DNA of 64,000 nt from contig CAZHER010000001.1 in the NCBI GenBank assembly GCA_964532005.1, positions 62,001 through 126,000 of the forward strand, read 5' to 3'. This document shows, piece by piece, positions 17,337-25,355 of this stretch. Positions within the stretch are counted from its first letter, which is position 1. Every line of letters starts with the position of its first letter. The position numbers and the translations under genes were made by a program. The DNA is from CAYQEU01 sp964532005. GTDB lineage: Bacteria > Patescibacteriota > Doudnabacteria > UBA920. The notes beneath the pieces were generated by a model. That model did no database searches and was not told where the DNA came from. It saw only the letters and a program-made list of their open reading frames with translations.

Positions 17337-17378
17337 AAAACCGCTACTAGGGCCAAGCCACAGCAGCGGTTTTTCTTT
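17337..17378 (+). terminator. Intrinsic terminator or attenuator in cassette A
   Basis: Nine-bp stem (17337-17345 with 17365-17373) with an inner GGC-CAA-GCC in the loop and a TTTTCTTTT tail. It lies between the promoter and the small genes that start at 17457. I see no convincing second promoter for those genes. Confidence 0.8.
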
Positions 17379-17456
17379 TGTAAGGAAGAAATTCTGAGCA
17401 AACCGGCTATTTATAGCCAAAAAGAACAAGGGGGAATACTAACATAAGGAGACGTT

Positions 17457-17633
17457 ATGGACGGACATCATTGGTTAGAAAAGTTTCCGGGCAGCAGAAG
17501 CGCGGAATCCAAGAACAGTGAGCCCGAAGCTGTGGAAGAAACTCCGGCAGCTGAGGAAAACAAGGTGGAAAGCACGGTTCCGCAACACCGTTCTTTCTTT
17601 GGCGACCCTGACACAAATTGGGGCATGGAATAA
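17457..17633 (+). CDS. Orphan acidic 58-residue protein, cassette A
   Basis: ATG preceded by AAGGAG (17446-17451) with a 5-base spacer, a textbook Shine-Dalgarno in a genome that rarely uses one. The product begins MDGHHWLEKFPG, has a Glu-rich middle (EAVEETPAAEENK) and ends RSFFGDPDTNWGME. No hydrophobic segment, no family recognised. GC is 91 of 177 bases (51 percent) against 44 of 120 (37 percent) at the start of neighbouring gatC, which suggests a different origin or expression class. Just upstream a perfect GGCTAT-TT-ATAGCC hairpin (17405-17418) sits in the leader. Confidence 0.6.
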   Translation: MDGHHWLEKFPGSRSAESKNSEPEAVEETPAAEENKVESTVPQHRSFFGDPDTNWGME

Positions 17634-17666
17634 CAACTTCGGTTGAATAAAGAGGAGAGAGATTGT

Positions 17667-17906
17667 ATGGATGAAAAATTGCCGCTTGGATTTGTGGTCC
17701 ACAAAAGCCACAAAACCTTCTACGACACACCATCAGGTGCAAGAGGTTATAATCAACCTCGGCTTCGATGCAGGTGTTGTCGAAAAACCGGGCTCGGATT
17801 AAAATTTGCTTGCAAAAAAGCAACAGAGATCCAGCCTGTCCAGCCGCCGAGCAGCCAGCTCAATGAAACCGCCGAAAATGCCACAGCGATCGCCGTGGCA
17901 TTATAA
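17667..17906 (+). CDS. Orphan cysteine-containing 79-residue protein, cassette A
   Basis: ATG 17667 with AGGAG 9 bases upstream; the in-frame TTG at 17643 lacks such a signal. The product begins MDEKLPLGFVVHK and has a cluster RLRCRCCRKTGLGLKFACKK (four cysteines in a basic patch, a possible metal site or nucleic-acid contact), then a Gln/Pro/Ser-rich tail ending AIAVAL. No family recognised. It lies 33 bases behind the acidic partner and before a strong terminator, so the two form a small operon. Opposite-charge partners encoded side by side may interact (inference). Confidence 0.6.
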   Translation: MDEKLPLGFVVHKSHKTFYDTPSGARGYNQPRLRCRCCRKTGLGLKFACKKATEIQPVQPPSSQLNETAENATAIAVAL

Positions 17907-17926
17907 GCTCCCTAAATAACTACATT

Positions 17927-17973
17927 AGCGCAACAAGTTTACTCCCACGTAATACTTTTGCGCTTTTTTTTTT
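17927..17973 (+). terminator. Terminator ending cassette A
   Basis: Stem 17927-17933 with 17958-17964 (7 bp), extended inward by AAGT/ACTT, then an uninterrupted T tract. It separates cassette A from gatC. Confidence 0.85.
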
Positions 17974-18000
17974 TTGCTTTTATTTATATATAATTAGTTC

Positions 18001-18282
18001 ATGTTAACTGATGAAGAGGTATTAAAAATAGCAGATCTAGCACGTATCGAATTACAGCCGGAAGAAGTAGAAAAGTTCAAAGCCGGACTTTCTACGGTTT
18101 TAGATTATGTTGCCGATTTGCAAAAAGTAGATACTGAACATTTGGAAATTGTAAGTTCGGTTACCGGGTTGGAAAATATTCAACGGGAGGATGCTCCGAT
18201 AGTAGCCGAAAACAGGGGTCAAATTTTGTCCGGGGCCCCAGAAACCAAAGATGGGCTGTATAAAGTTAAATCAATTTTGTAA
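18001..18282 (+). CDS. gatC: Asp-tRNA(Asn)/Glu-tRNA(Gln) amidotransferase subunit C
   Basis: 93 residues; begins MLTDEEVLKIADLARIEL and carries the VDTEHLEIVSSV and NIQREDAP segments typical of GatC, the belt that holds GatA and GatB together. TATAAT at 17989-17994 ends 6 bases before the ATG, so the transcript is leaderless. First gene of a gatCAB operon with 2-base gaps. Confidence 0.95.
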   Translation: MLTDEEVLKIADLARIELQPEEVEKFKAGLSTVLDYVADLQKVDTEHLEIVSSVTGLENIQREDAPIVAENRGQILSGAPETKDGLYKVKSIL

Positions 18283-18284
18283 CT

Positions 18285-19754
18285 ATGGAGCGATTAAGCC
18301 TTTCGGAATTTAGGAAGAATTTGGATGCCAAAGAAGTTTCGTCAAAAGAATTGGCGGAATATTTTTTAGGGCAGGTTAAAAATCAAAATCCAGAGTTAAA
18401 CGCATTTATTACAATTACCGAAGAACAAGCACTGGCACAAGCAAAGGAGGCGGATGAGTACATGTCTTCGGGGGGATCTAATCCTGCATTATGCGGAATA
18501 CCATACGCTGTAAAAGATCTTTTTTGCACAGCCGGAGTACGTTCTACTGCTGCTTCTAAAATTTTGGACCAGTATCTTCCTCCCTATGACAGTACCGCTG
18601 TGGTAAAAGCCAAAGAGCAGAAAGCAGTAATGTTAGGAAAAACTAACTTAGATGAATTTGCACATGGTTCTTCTGGCGAAACTTCTGCGTACGGACCGAC
18701 GAAAAATCCATGGGACAAAACTAGAATGCCTGGAGGGTCTTCCAGCGGTTCGGCAAGTGCAGTGGCGGGGGGTTTAGTCCCATGGGCATTAGCAACGGAG
18801 ACGGGCGGTAGTATCAGACAGCCCGCATCGCTTACTGGTGTTTCTGGGTGGAAACCAACATATGGCAGAGTGAGTCGCTATGGTGTGATTGCTATGGGTT
18901 CTTCATTAGATAGTCCAGGAGCCATGGCTCGCTCTGTAGAAGACTTGGCAATTGTTGCAGAAGCTATTTCCGGAGAAGATGTCAAAGACGGGACCACAGG
19001 CAAAATATCCGTCCCTTCCTACTTTTCTAATCTTTCCGAAAATGTTAAAGGATTAAAAATAGGTATTCCAGATGAGTACTTTATAGACGGCATGGAATCG
19101 GACGTCAAGCAGATGGTAATGGAAGGAGTCAAAGAATTGGAAAAATTGGGAGCCCACCTAGTTCCCGTAAGCTTGCCAAACACTAAATACGGCTCTTTAG
19201 TATATGCTATTGTTTGTCCGAGCGAAGTGAGTTCGAATTTGGCAAGATATGACGGTATACGATACGGTCATGTCAGTGCCGAAGCCAAGGATTTACTGGA
19301 AATATATATGAAAAGCAGAGCAGAAGGTTTTGGAGATGAGGCAAAACGCAGAATCATGACAGGTACTTATGTTTTGTCAGCTGGGTACTACGATGCATAT
19401 TACAAAAAAGCTCAAAAAGTGCGCCGTTTGATACTAAATGAATTCGAGGAAGTTTTCAAAAAAGTGGATGTGCTGGCAGCCCCATCTAGCCCCAACGTAG
19501 CTCTGCAGCTGGGAACAGCAGCCAATGACCCATTGTTTGGTTATATTGCCGATCAATTAAATATTCCGTCCTCGCTCGCTGGGCTTCCAGGAGTTTCCAT
19601 GCCATGTGGTTTTGGTAAGCCGGCGGATGGCGCCGATGTGTTTTTACCGGTTGGATTGCAAATTATGGGCAAGCAGTGGGATGAACAGAAAGTTTTCAAT
19701 GTTGGTTACGCGTTTCAAAAAGTAACAGACTGGCATCTTAAGTTTGCACAATAA
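18285..19754 (+). CDS. gatA: Asp-tRNA(Asn)/Glu-tRNA(Gln) amidotransferase subunit A
   Basis: 489 residues. Amidase-signature enzyme that releases ammonia from glutamine. Catalytic Ser-cisSer-Lys elements are present: Lys in AVKDLFCTAG, the serines in MPGGSSSGSASAVAGG and ETGGSIRQPAS. Product ammonia is channelled to GatB. The complex converts Glu-tRNA(Gln) to Gln-tRNA(Gln) and Asp-tRNA(Asn) to Asn-tRNA(Asn). Confidence 0.97.
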   Translation: MERLSLSEFRKNLDAKEVSSKELAEYFLGQVKNQNPELNAFITITEEQALAQAKEADEYMSSGGSNPALCGIPYAVKDLFCTAGVRSTAASKILDQYLPPYDSTAVVKAKEQKAVMLGKTNLDEFAHGSSGETSAYGPTKNPWDKTRMPGGSSSGSASAVAGGLVPWALATETGGSIRQPASLTGVSGWKPTYGRVSRYGVIAMGSSLDSPGAMARSVEDLAIVAEAISGEDVKDGTTGKISVPSYFSNLSENVKGLKIGIPDEYFIDGMESDVKQMVMEGVKELEKLGAHLVPVSLPNTKYGSLVYAIVCPSEVSSNLARYDGIRYGHVSAEAKDLLEIYMKSRAEGFGDEAKRRIMTGTYVLSAGYYDAYYKKAQKVRRLILNEFEEVFKKVDVLAAPSSPNVALQLGTAANDPLFGYIADQLNIPSSLAGLPGVSMPCGFGKPADGADVFLPVGLQIMGKQWDEQKVFNVGYAFQKVTDWHLKFAQ

Positions 19755-19756
19755 TT

Positions 19757-21280
19757 ATGGAAATCAAATCAGGCTACAAACCGGTTATAGGATTAGAAAT
19801 ACACGTACAACTTGCTACTAAGAGCAAGATGTTTTCACCAGCGCCAAATAACCCTAACGAAAAAGTTCCGAACACCAACATAGATGAAATTGTCACCGCT
19901 GAACCAGGAACTTTGCCAGTGGTAAACAAAGAAGCTGTTCGCCTTGGTGTTATGGTAGGAATGGCTTTAAATTGTGAAATTCCTGAGTTTTCAAAATTTG
20001 ACCGAAAACATTATTTTTATCCCGACCTTCCCAAAGGTTATCAAATTTCTCAGTACGATGAGCCTGTTGCACAGAATGGCTATGTGGACATTGCAATACC
20101 TGACACATCTGCTGAAAGTGGTCAAAGGATAAAAAGAGTTCGTATTACTCGGGCTCATTTGGAGGAGGATGCTGGAAAGAATGTTCATCCAGAAGGGTTG
20201 CCGTATTCCTTGGTTGACTACAATCGCGCCGGAGCGCCGTTGCTTGAAATAGTAACGGAACCAGATATTGAAAGCGCCGAAGAAGCAAAGCTATTTTTGC
20301 AGGAATTACGTAATATTGTTCGTTATGTGGGGGCTAGCGATGCAGATATGGAAAAAGGAACTATGCGCTGTGAGCCGAACATCTCTGTCAGGAAACCTGG
20401 CCAAACCGAATTGCCCAACTATAAGGTTGAGGTGAAAAATATTAACTCTTTTAAGTTTGCTGAAGCTGCAATTAATTATGAAATTCCGAGACAGATTGAA
20501 ATGCTTGAATCAGGCCAAACTCCGAAACAGGTAACAATGGGGTGGAATGAAAAGTTGAATCAAACCGTTGAGCAACGAAGCAAAGAGGAGGCTAATGATT
20601 ACAGATATTTTCCCGATCCAGACTTACCGGTAATGCATTTTATATCGGATTATTTAGAAGATTTACGCGGAAAGTTGCCAGAGCTTCCCGCTGCAAAGCG
20701 AGCGAGGTTTAAAGAAGAATATGGTCTACCCAGTGCCGACATTGAAAATTTAATTTCGTGGAAAGAACTTACATATTATTTTGAAGACACTGTAAGCGAG
20801 ATCAAAGCCTGGCTCGAAGCGGACAGCTCTGCAGGTCAAGTTGAGCAGGACACAACAAAGCTTATTAAGCTTGCAGCCAACTGGTGCTTGCAGGATTTTT
20901 CCGCTTTGTTAAATGCGCAGTCCATTAGTCCTATTGATGCAAAAGTTAGTCCCGAAAACATGGCAGAGTTGATAAAACTCATCAGTGCTGGAACAATTTC
21001 GGCTTCCGCCGCAAAGCAGGTGTTTAAGGTGATGTTTGAAAAGGGCGGGGAACCAGACAATATTGTGCAGGATTTAGGTTTATCGCAAGTCAGTGATGAA
21101 AGCGCAATCACTGCCGCAATACAGAAGGTAGTTACTGACAATGAAAAAGCTGTTGTCGACTTTAAATCTGGCCATGAAAAATCTTTTGGCTTTTTGGTAG
21201 GGATGGTAATGAAAGAAATGAAGGGCCAGGGTAATCCTCAAGTTGTGAATGAGCTGTTGAGGAAAAAACTGTCTGAATAA
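19757..21280 (+). CDS. gatB: Asp-tRNA(Asn)/Glu-tRNA(Gln) amidotransferase subunit B
   Basis: 507 residues. Kinase-like tRNA-activating subunit: VIGLEIHVQLATKSKMFSP at the start, the FDRKHYFYPDLPKGYQISQYD signature near residue 75, DYNRAGAPLLEIVTEPD, and a C-terminal GatB/Yqey domain ending KGQGNPQVVNELLRKKL. Completes gatCAB. It converges with miaA 5 bases later. Confidence 0.97.
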   Translation: MEIKSGYKPVIGLEIHVQLATKSKMFSPAPNNPNEKVPNTNIDEIVTAEPGTLPVVNKEAVRLGVMVGMALNCEIPEFSKFDRKHYFYPDLPKGYQISQYDEPVAQNGYVDIAIPDTSAESGQRIKRVRITRAHLEEDAGKNVHPEGLPYSLVDYNRAGAPLLEIVTEPDIESAEEAKLFLQELRNIVRYVGASDADMEKGTMRCEPNISVRKPGQTELPNYKVEVKNINSFKFAEAAINYEIPRQIEMLESGQTPKQVTMGWNEKLNQTVEQRSKEEANDYRYFPDPDLPVMHFISDYLEDLRGKLPELPAAKRARFKEEYGLPSADIENLISWKELTYYFEDTVSEIKAWLEADSSAGQVEQDTTKLIKLAANWCLQDFSALLNAQSISPIDAKVSPENMAELIKLISAGTISASAAKQVFKVMFEKGGEPDNIVQDLGLSQVSDESAITAAIQKVVTDNEKAVVDFKSGHEKSFGFLVGMVMKEMKGQGNPQVVNELLRKKLSE

Positions 21281-21285
21281 TGAAT

Positions 21286-22188
21286 TTAAAAGTTTATCTG
21301 TTCGGTAGGTTTTGACAACCAAATAATATTCTTGTTTCTTTTCCACCACGTCATTTGCCTTTTTGAATATTGGTTGATTGCGATTTCCAGTTTTGTTTCG
21401 GTTTCTTTTTTATCCATTTTATTCTGCAAATACAAACTTCCAAATCTATATTCAAGGCCAAGGTTCCACATTCTTTGCCAAGAAACCCCTTGTTTATGCA
21501 AGATTTTGATTTCGTGAAACATGCCGTTTTTTATTCTTTGAGCAAGTCTAAGTTTAATCTTATTTCGTAGTGTCTCAGGTTCGGTTTTTATCCCAATCCA
21601 TTTTACGGTATAAGGACTGCCATGCTTCACTTTCGGAATTGACTTACCGGTGCTTGTAATAATTTCTATGGCCCGTATGAGTCGGCGCGGATTTTTTGCA
21701 TCAATTTTTTTTGCCCTAGCAGGGTCTAGTTTTGTTAGCTTGGCATACAGCTGCTTAGCAGTAAGTTTTTCAAGTTTTCGTCTTAGTGTATGATTTGGTT
21801 TGACTTTAGGGAACCGTTGTTCGTATATGACAGCATCTAGCCAATGTGCTGTGCCACCGCAAAGAATCGGAACTTTTTTTCTTTTTAGAATTGCTGTTAT
21901 GACCTTTTTCCCATACTTTTGGAATTGGGCAACGCTATACTGCCTTTTAGGACTGGCAATGTCTATTCCGTAATGGACAACTCCTTTGTACAGGTAGATT
22001 GTTTTTCCATCTTTTTTTGTCCATCGACCGCTAATTTTGCCAGTGCCTATGTCCATGCCACGGTAAATTTGCCTGCTGTCTACTGATAACACTTCACCTC
22101 CCAGTTTTTTAGCCAATTTTACAGCCAATTCGCTCTTACCGCTTGCAGTAGGGCCGACTACAGCAATTATTTTTGGTTTCATGTCCAT
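21286..22188 (-). CDS. miaA: tRNA dimethylallyltransferase
   Basis: About 300 residues. P-loop GPTASGKS, the DSRQIYRGMDIGTGK substrate loop, and RRLIRAIEIITSTGKS. MiaA prenylates A37 of tRNAs reading UNN codons. Two ATGs (22188 and 22182) are possible; a longer frame reaches 22212 but would run past a TATAG-like -10 at about 22195. No Shine-Dalgarno. The basic C-terminus (WWKRNKNIIWL) binds tRNA. Diverges from the cupredoxin gene. Confidence 0.95.
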   Translation of the reverse strand: MDMKPKIIAVVGPTASGKSELAVKLAKKLGGEVLSVDSRQIYRGMDIGTGKISGRWTKKDGKTIYLYKGVVHYGIDIASPKRQYSVAQFQKYGKKVITAILKRKKVPILCGGTAHWLDAVIYEQRFPKVKPNHTLRRKLEKLTAKQLYAKLTKLDPARAKKIDAKNPRRLIRAIEIITSTGKSIPKVKHGSPYTVKWIGIKTEPETLRNKIKLRLAQRIKNGMFHEIKILHKQGVSWQRMWNLGLEYRFGSLYLQNKMDKKETETKLEIAINQYSKRQMTWWKRNKNIIWLSKPTEQINF

Positions 22189-22241
22189 GGTGCTATAATT
22201 TGAGAAAAGCATACCATATTTGAAAATTAATTTCTAAGCTT

Positions 22242-22799
22242 ATGCAAAACAAAATTTTATATACAATACTGGCGGTTCTAGTAGTCGCTCTTATTGGTTT
22301 GTATATCTACGGTAAAAACCAGGCACAAGCGCCGACAGTTGAGACTCATAACGAAAATCAAAACACTGCATCGTTGCTCACAGCCCCAGAAAATATTAAT
22401 TCCAATCCGTCTGCAAATAATGCTAGCACTCAAGCTAATGCTGAAACTGAAAATAACCAAAACTCAAATTCTAACAGTCAAGGACAGTATTCCGATGAGT
22501 CGGACATACAAGGGAATGACGCTGCCGTGCAGGAGATTATATACGACGGTTCCAAGTTCAGCCCCTCTTCTATGACAGTAAAAAAAGGGGACATAGTAAT
22601 TTTTAAAAATAACAGCGATGGCGGGTTTTGGCCTGCTTCCGGACCTCACCCTTCCCACACCAATTACCCTGAATTTGATGCAAAATCTTCAGTGGGGGCA
22701 GGAAAAACTTTTCAATTCAAATTTAACAAGGTTGGAAATTGGCCATTTCATGACCATTTAAATCCATCAGCAACAGGCAGCATCAAAGTCACTGAATAA
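22242..22799 (+). CDS. Signal-anchored cupredoxin-fold protein lacking the type 1 copper cysteine
   Basis: 185 residues. Membrane anchor or signal at about 5-23, an Asn/Gln/Ser-rich spacer (about 30-85), then a cupredoxin domain: FSPSSMTVKKGDIVIFKNNS, HPSHTNYPEFDA, and VGNWPFHDHLNPSATGSIKV at the C-terminus. The expected Cys of a blue-copper site (usually YxCxxHxxM) is replaced: the segment reads FHDHLNP. His residues remain, so copper might bind in another geometry, or the fold may be structural. Located outside the membrane. Own transcription unit, ended by a strong terminator. Confidence 0.85.
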   Translation: MQNKILYTILAVLVVALIGLYIYGKNQAQAPTVETHNENQNTASLLTAPENINSNPSANNASTQANAETENNQNSNSNSQGQYSDESDIQGNDAAVQEIIYDGSKFSPSSMTVKKGDIVIFKNNSDGGFWPASGPHPSHTNYPEFDAKSSVGAGKTFQFKFNKVGNWPFHDHLNPSATGSIKVTE

Positions 22800-22814
22800 A
22801 GGATTTAGTAAAAG

Positions 22815-22849
22815 AACTCTCTAATTTTTTAAGTTTAGAGAGTTTTTTT
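22815..22849 (+). terminator. Intrinsic terminator
   Basis: Perfect 10-bp stem (22815-22824 with 22835-22844) followed by T7. Ends the cupredoxin gene. Confidence 0.9.
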
Positions 22850-22875
22850 GGTTAGTATGGAAAAAATGTTATAAT
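22848..22875 (+). promoter_or_regulatory. holB promoter with extended -10
   Basis: TTGGTT (22848-22853), 16-base spacer, TGTTATAAT (TATAAT at 22870-22875). Precedes the DNA polymerase III delta' gene by about 25 bases. Confidence 0.7.
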
Positions 22876-22900
22876 TTATTGGTAATTGGGAGAAGTTAGC

Positions 22901-23716
22901 ATGGAAAATAGCCAAATTTATGGACATTCAGCCATACAAAAAACTTTGTCAGCAGAGCTGGAAAAAGGTGATTTATCTCATGCGTATTTATTTTTTGGAC
23001 CCGAGGGGGTAGGGAAGTTTAGTTTGGCGAAGCAATTTGCAAAGCAAATCGCTAACAACAGCCCTGCCGATATCTTTGAGCTTGATTTGTCTGAGAATGG
23101 AACTATAGGTGATTTGCGGCAATTCTTGTCCACCATTTCAGTTAAGCCAGTTTTGGCTAATCGTAAAGTTGCCATTATTAACAATTTCGAATTAGCTTCT
23201 GATCTTTTGGGCAACGCAATGCTAAAAACTTTAGAAGATCCTACACCCAGCACCGTAATAATTCTAGTATCATCAAGACAAGTGCTTCCAACAATAATTT
23301 CTCGTTGCCGAGTTTTAAGTTTTGGCAGACTTCAGCCGGAAGAAATTAAACAGTTAGCTGGTGCGTTGCAGTTAAATGTGACAAATGAACAGATATTACT
23401 TACTGCCGGCTCACCCGCCAGACTAATAAAATTGTTTGACACAGGGGACCTGCGGAAAAAAGTTTCAGATTGGAGTAGTAAAATGGTTGATGCTCAAAAT
23501 TTTGAAATCAGTAGCAAGCTGTTGTTGATCTCCGAGCTCGGTACAGAAGATACGGAAGTTTTGCGACAAGTTTTGCTTGCTTTTATAGAACGGTTGCGTC
23601 AAAGGTTGTCTGCATCCCCTCAGTTGGCCGAACAGATCAGAAAGGCAATGGAGGGATTGGATTTATTAAGATTTAATTTAAATAAAAAACTAGTTTTGCA
23701 GCGGGTGCTGCTCTAA
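22901..23716 (+). CDS. holB: DNA polymerase III subunit delta'-like ATPase
   Basis: 271 residues from ATG 22901, chosen because GGGAG lies 8 bases upstream; an in-frame TTG at 22886 is less likely. AAA+ clamp-loader fold: IYGHSAIQKTLSAEL, Walker A GPEGVGK, the sensor-like AMLKTLEDPTPSTVIILVSS and ISRCRVLSFGRL (SRC motif). The zinc module is absent, common in Patescibacterial delta'. Loads the sliding clamp with DnaX and delta. The next gene follows by 9 bases. Confidence 0.88.
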   Translation: MENSQIYGHSAIQKTLSAELEKGDLSHAYLFFGPEGVGKFSLAKQFAKQIANNSPADIFELDLSENGTIGDLRQFLSTISVKPVLANRKVAIINNFELASDLLGNAMLKTLEDPTPSTVIILVSSRQVLPTIISRCRVLSFGRLQPEEIKQLAGALQLNVTNEQILLTAGSPARLIKLFDTGDLRKKVSDWSSKMVDAQNFEISSKLLLISELGTEDTEVLRQVLLAFIERLRQRLSASPQLAEQIRKAMEGLDLLRFNLNKKLVLQRVLL

Positions 23717-23725
23717 ACAAAAAAT

Positions 23726-24781
23726 ATGAAAATATTAAAAACAATTTCAATATTTGCAGTGATAGTATTTTTGGGTGCTTCATGTAATTTGTTCGGAGGC
23801 GGCGGAAGCGACAACTCTAAAACCAACAAGCAAGCAGGTGTTTTGCGTTCCGCCAACGGCGGGACTGACTGGCAAGCCGCCAACTCTATTAAAGACAAAG
23901 CAGATGCAACTTTGGCAGGAACAAACGTATCTGGTATGAAGTTCAAGCCAAACTCAACAGATGTTATTTACATGTCCAGCTCTAACAAAGGAATGTTTGT
24001 TTCTGAGGACGGTGGTAATTCTTGGCGCTCAATTTTGTCTGATTTCAGCGTTTACGATTTTACTTTTGACCCATACAATGCCGATATTATCTATATCGCA
24101 GGGATGTCTTTAAATTATGGGCGCGTGTTGGTTACAAAGGATGCCGGGAAAACATGGCAAGAAATTTATAACGAAGGTGTTACTGGAAATCCGGTGAAGT
24201 CTATTTTGGCCGAAACCAGCCAAAGATTATATATTGGTTTAGAGTCTGGAAATTTAGTGAAAAGCGAGGATAGTGGGTTGAGTTGGAAGCTGGTCCACAA
24301 TTTTAAAAATCGGGTAGGCCCGATCAAAACTTATAATGGCAGTTTGTATGTTATGACCAAGAAACAAGGTTTGTACAAAAGCGCTGACGGACTAAACTTT
24401 ACAGGGGTGACATATGACGTGGGTCAAGAAAAAACTTTGGTTGTATTTAACAAATCCGGCGATTTTAACAATTTTGTATTAGGACTAAATACTATATACT
24501 TAGCTACAGCCAATGGGTTGTTTCATAGCCTAGATCAAGGCGCAACCTGGGCCAAACTTGTTTTGCCGGTTCAGGACCAGTCAGCCACAATACTTGCTTT
24601 AGGGGTTAGCCCGGCAACCGACAGTGTAGTGTATACTGCAGTTAAGTCTACTATATATAAGACAACGGACGGTGGTAGTACTTGGCAAACTCAAAACGCC
24701 AATACACAATCTCAAATCGGATCGATATTGGTTCACCCTCAAAACCAGCAAGTAGTTTATGCCGGAGCATTTAATAAGTAA
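23726..24781 (+). CDS. Putative lipoprotein with YCF48/BNR-type beta-propeller
   Basis: 351 residues. Signal peptide ends in LGASC, a near-lipobox with Cys at about residue 20, followed by a Gly-rich tether. Then come repeated blades with sialidase-like Asp boxes: SANGGTDWQ, SEDGGNSWRS, TKDAGKTWQE, SEDSGLSWKL, SLDQGATWAK, TTDGGSTWQT. Such propellers (photosystem assembly factor YCF48-like or sortilin-like) usually bind partners rather than catalyse. Faces outward. Lies between holB and frr with 9- and 21-base gaps, an unusual place for a surface protein. Confidence 0.85.
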   Translation: MKILKTISIFAVIVFLGASCNLFGGGGSDNSKTNKQAGVLRSANGGTDWQAANSIKDKADATLAGTNVSGMKFKPNSTDVIYMSSSNKGMFVSEDGGNSWRSILSDFSVYDFTFDPYNADIIYIAGMSLNYGRVLVTKDAGKTWQEIYNEGVTGNPVKSILAETSQRLYIGLESGNLVKSEDSGLSWKLVHNFKNRVGPIKTYNGSLYVMTKKQGLYKSADGLNFTGVTYDVGQEKTLVVFNKSGDFNNFVLGLNTIYLATANGLFHSLDQGATWAKLVLPVQDQSATILALGVSPATDSVVYTAVKSTIYKTTDGGSTWQTQNANTQSQIGSILVHPQNQQVVYAGAFNK

Positions 24782-24802
24782 ACGAAACTTAATCAATAGC
24801 CA

Positions 24803-25348
24803 ATGTTAGAACAGAGTAAACCACAATTTGATAAGGCGATAGAACATTTTCACCATGAACTATCTAGCGTCAGAACAGGCAGAGCTAATCCCGCTTTGCT
24901 TTCAACAGTTATGGTGGACAGCTATGGGGTCAAAGTTCCTATTGCTCAGGTTGCCAATGTTACTGTTAGCGATGCAAAAACTTTAACTATCAGCCCATGG
25001 GATAAAAGTCAGTTGCAGGAAATCGAAAAAGGCATTATTTCAGCCAATTTGGGATTCATGCCCGGCAACGATGGAAATGTAATAAGAATAAATCTCCCCC
25101 CTTTAACCGAAGACCGCCGCAAAGAGATGGTAAAGTTGGTAGGGCAAATGGCAGAAAGTGCCCGCATTGCAGTAAGGCAGGTTAGAGAAGAAGTAATGAA
25201 AGAATTGAAGCGTGGGGAATCCGCAGGAGATATTACCAAAGACGACTTGGTGCATCAGCAGAAAAAATTGCAAGATATGGTTGATGATTATAACAACCAG
25301 ATCAAAGTTGGTGCTGATGAAAAAGAGCAAGAATTAATGACAATTTAA
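24803..25348 (+). CDS. frr: Ribosome recycling factor
   Basis: 181 residues, standard length. Start FDKAIEHFHHELSSVRTGRANPALL, DSYGVKVPIAQVANVTVSDAKTL, and NLPPLTEDRRKEMVKL are diagnostic. Splits post-termination ribosomes with EF-G. Its common neighbour pyrH lies about 14 kb further on here. Confidence 0.98.
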   Translation: MLEQSKPQFDKAIEHFHHELSSVRTGRANPALLSTVMVDSYGVKVPIAQVANVTVSDAKTLTISPWDKSQLQEIEKGIISANLGFMPGNDGNVIRINLPPLTEDRRKEMVKLVGQMAESARIAVRQVREEVMKELKRGESAGDITKDDLVHQQKKLQDMVDDYNNQIKVGADEKEQELMTI

Positions 25349-25355
25349 ACTAAGA

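Larger units (their letters stand above)
17208..17378 (+). ncRNA. Candidate structured RNA of about 170 nt ending in a terminator
   Basis: The 17099-17456 gap is not empty. Starting at the consensus promoter, the RNA can form one long nested hairpin: 17210-17216 with 17312-17318 (7 bp), 17219-17226 with 17293-17300 (8 bp), 17232-17236 with 17281-17285 (5 bp), then a central bubble, and an apical 17255-17260 with 17266-17271 hairpin (6 bp). All are perfect Watson-Crick. An intrinsic terminator follows. The layout of closing stems, central bubble and apical stem recalls 6S RNA loosely, but it is short and I see no conserved 6S sequence. Either a free small RNA or an attenuating leader of the two genes behind it. 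Confidence 0.65.

Noticed and set aside
17208..17378. Firm assignment as 6S RNA
   Set aside because: Outline is similar but it is short and lacks any sequence element I can match; left as an unassigned structured RNA.
17455..17823. Minus-strand frames of 78-122 codons
   Set aside because: They oppose the two SD-led genes of cassette A, have no promoter or Shine-Dalgarno, and exist because the region is GC-richer.
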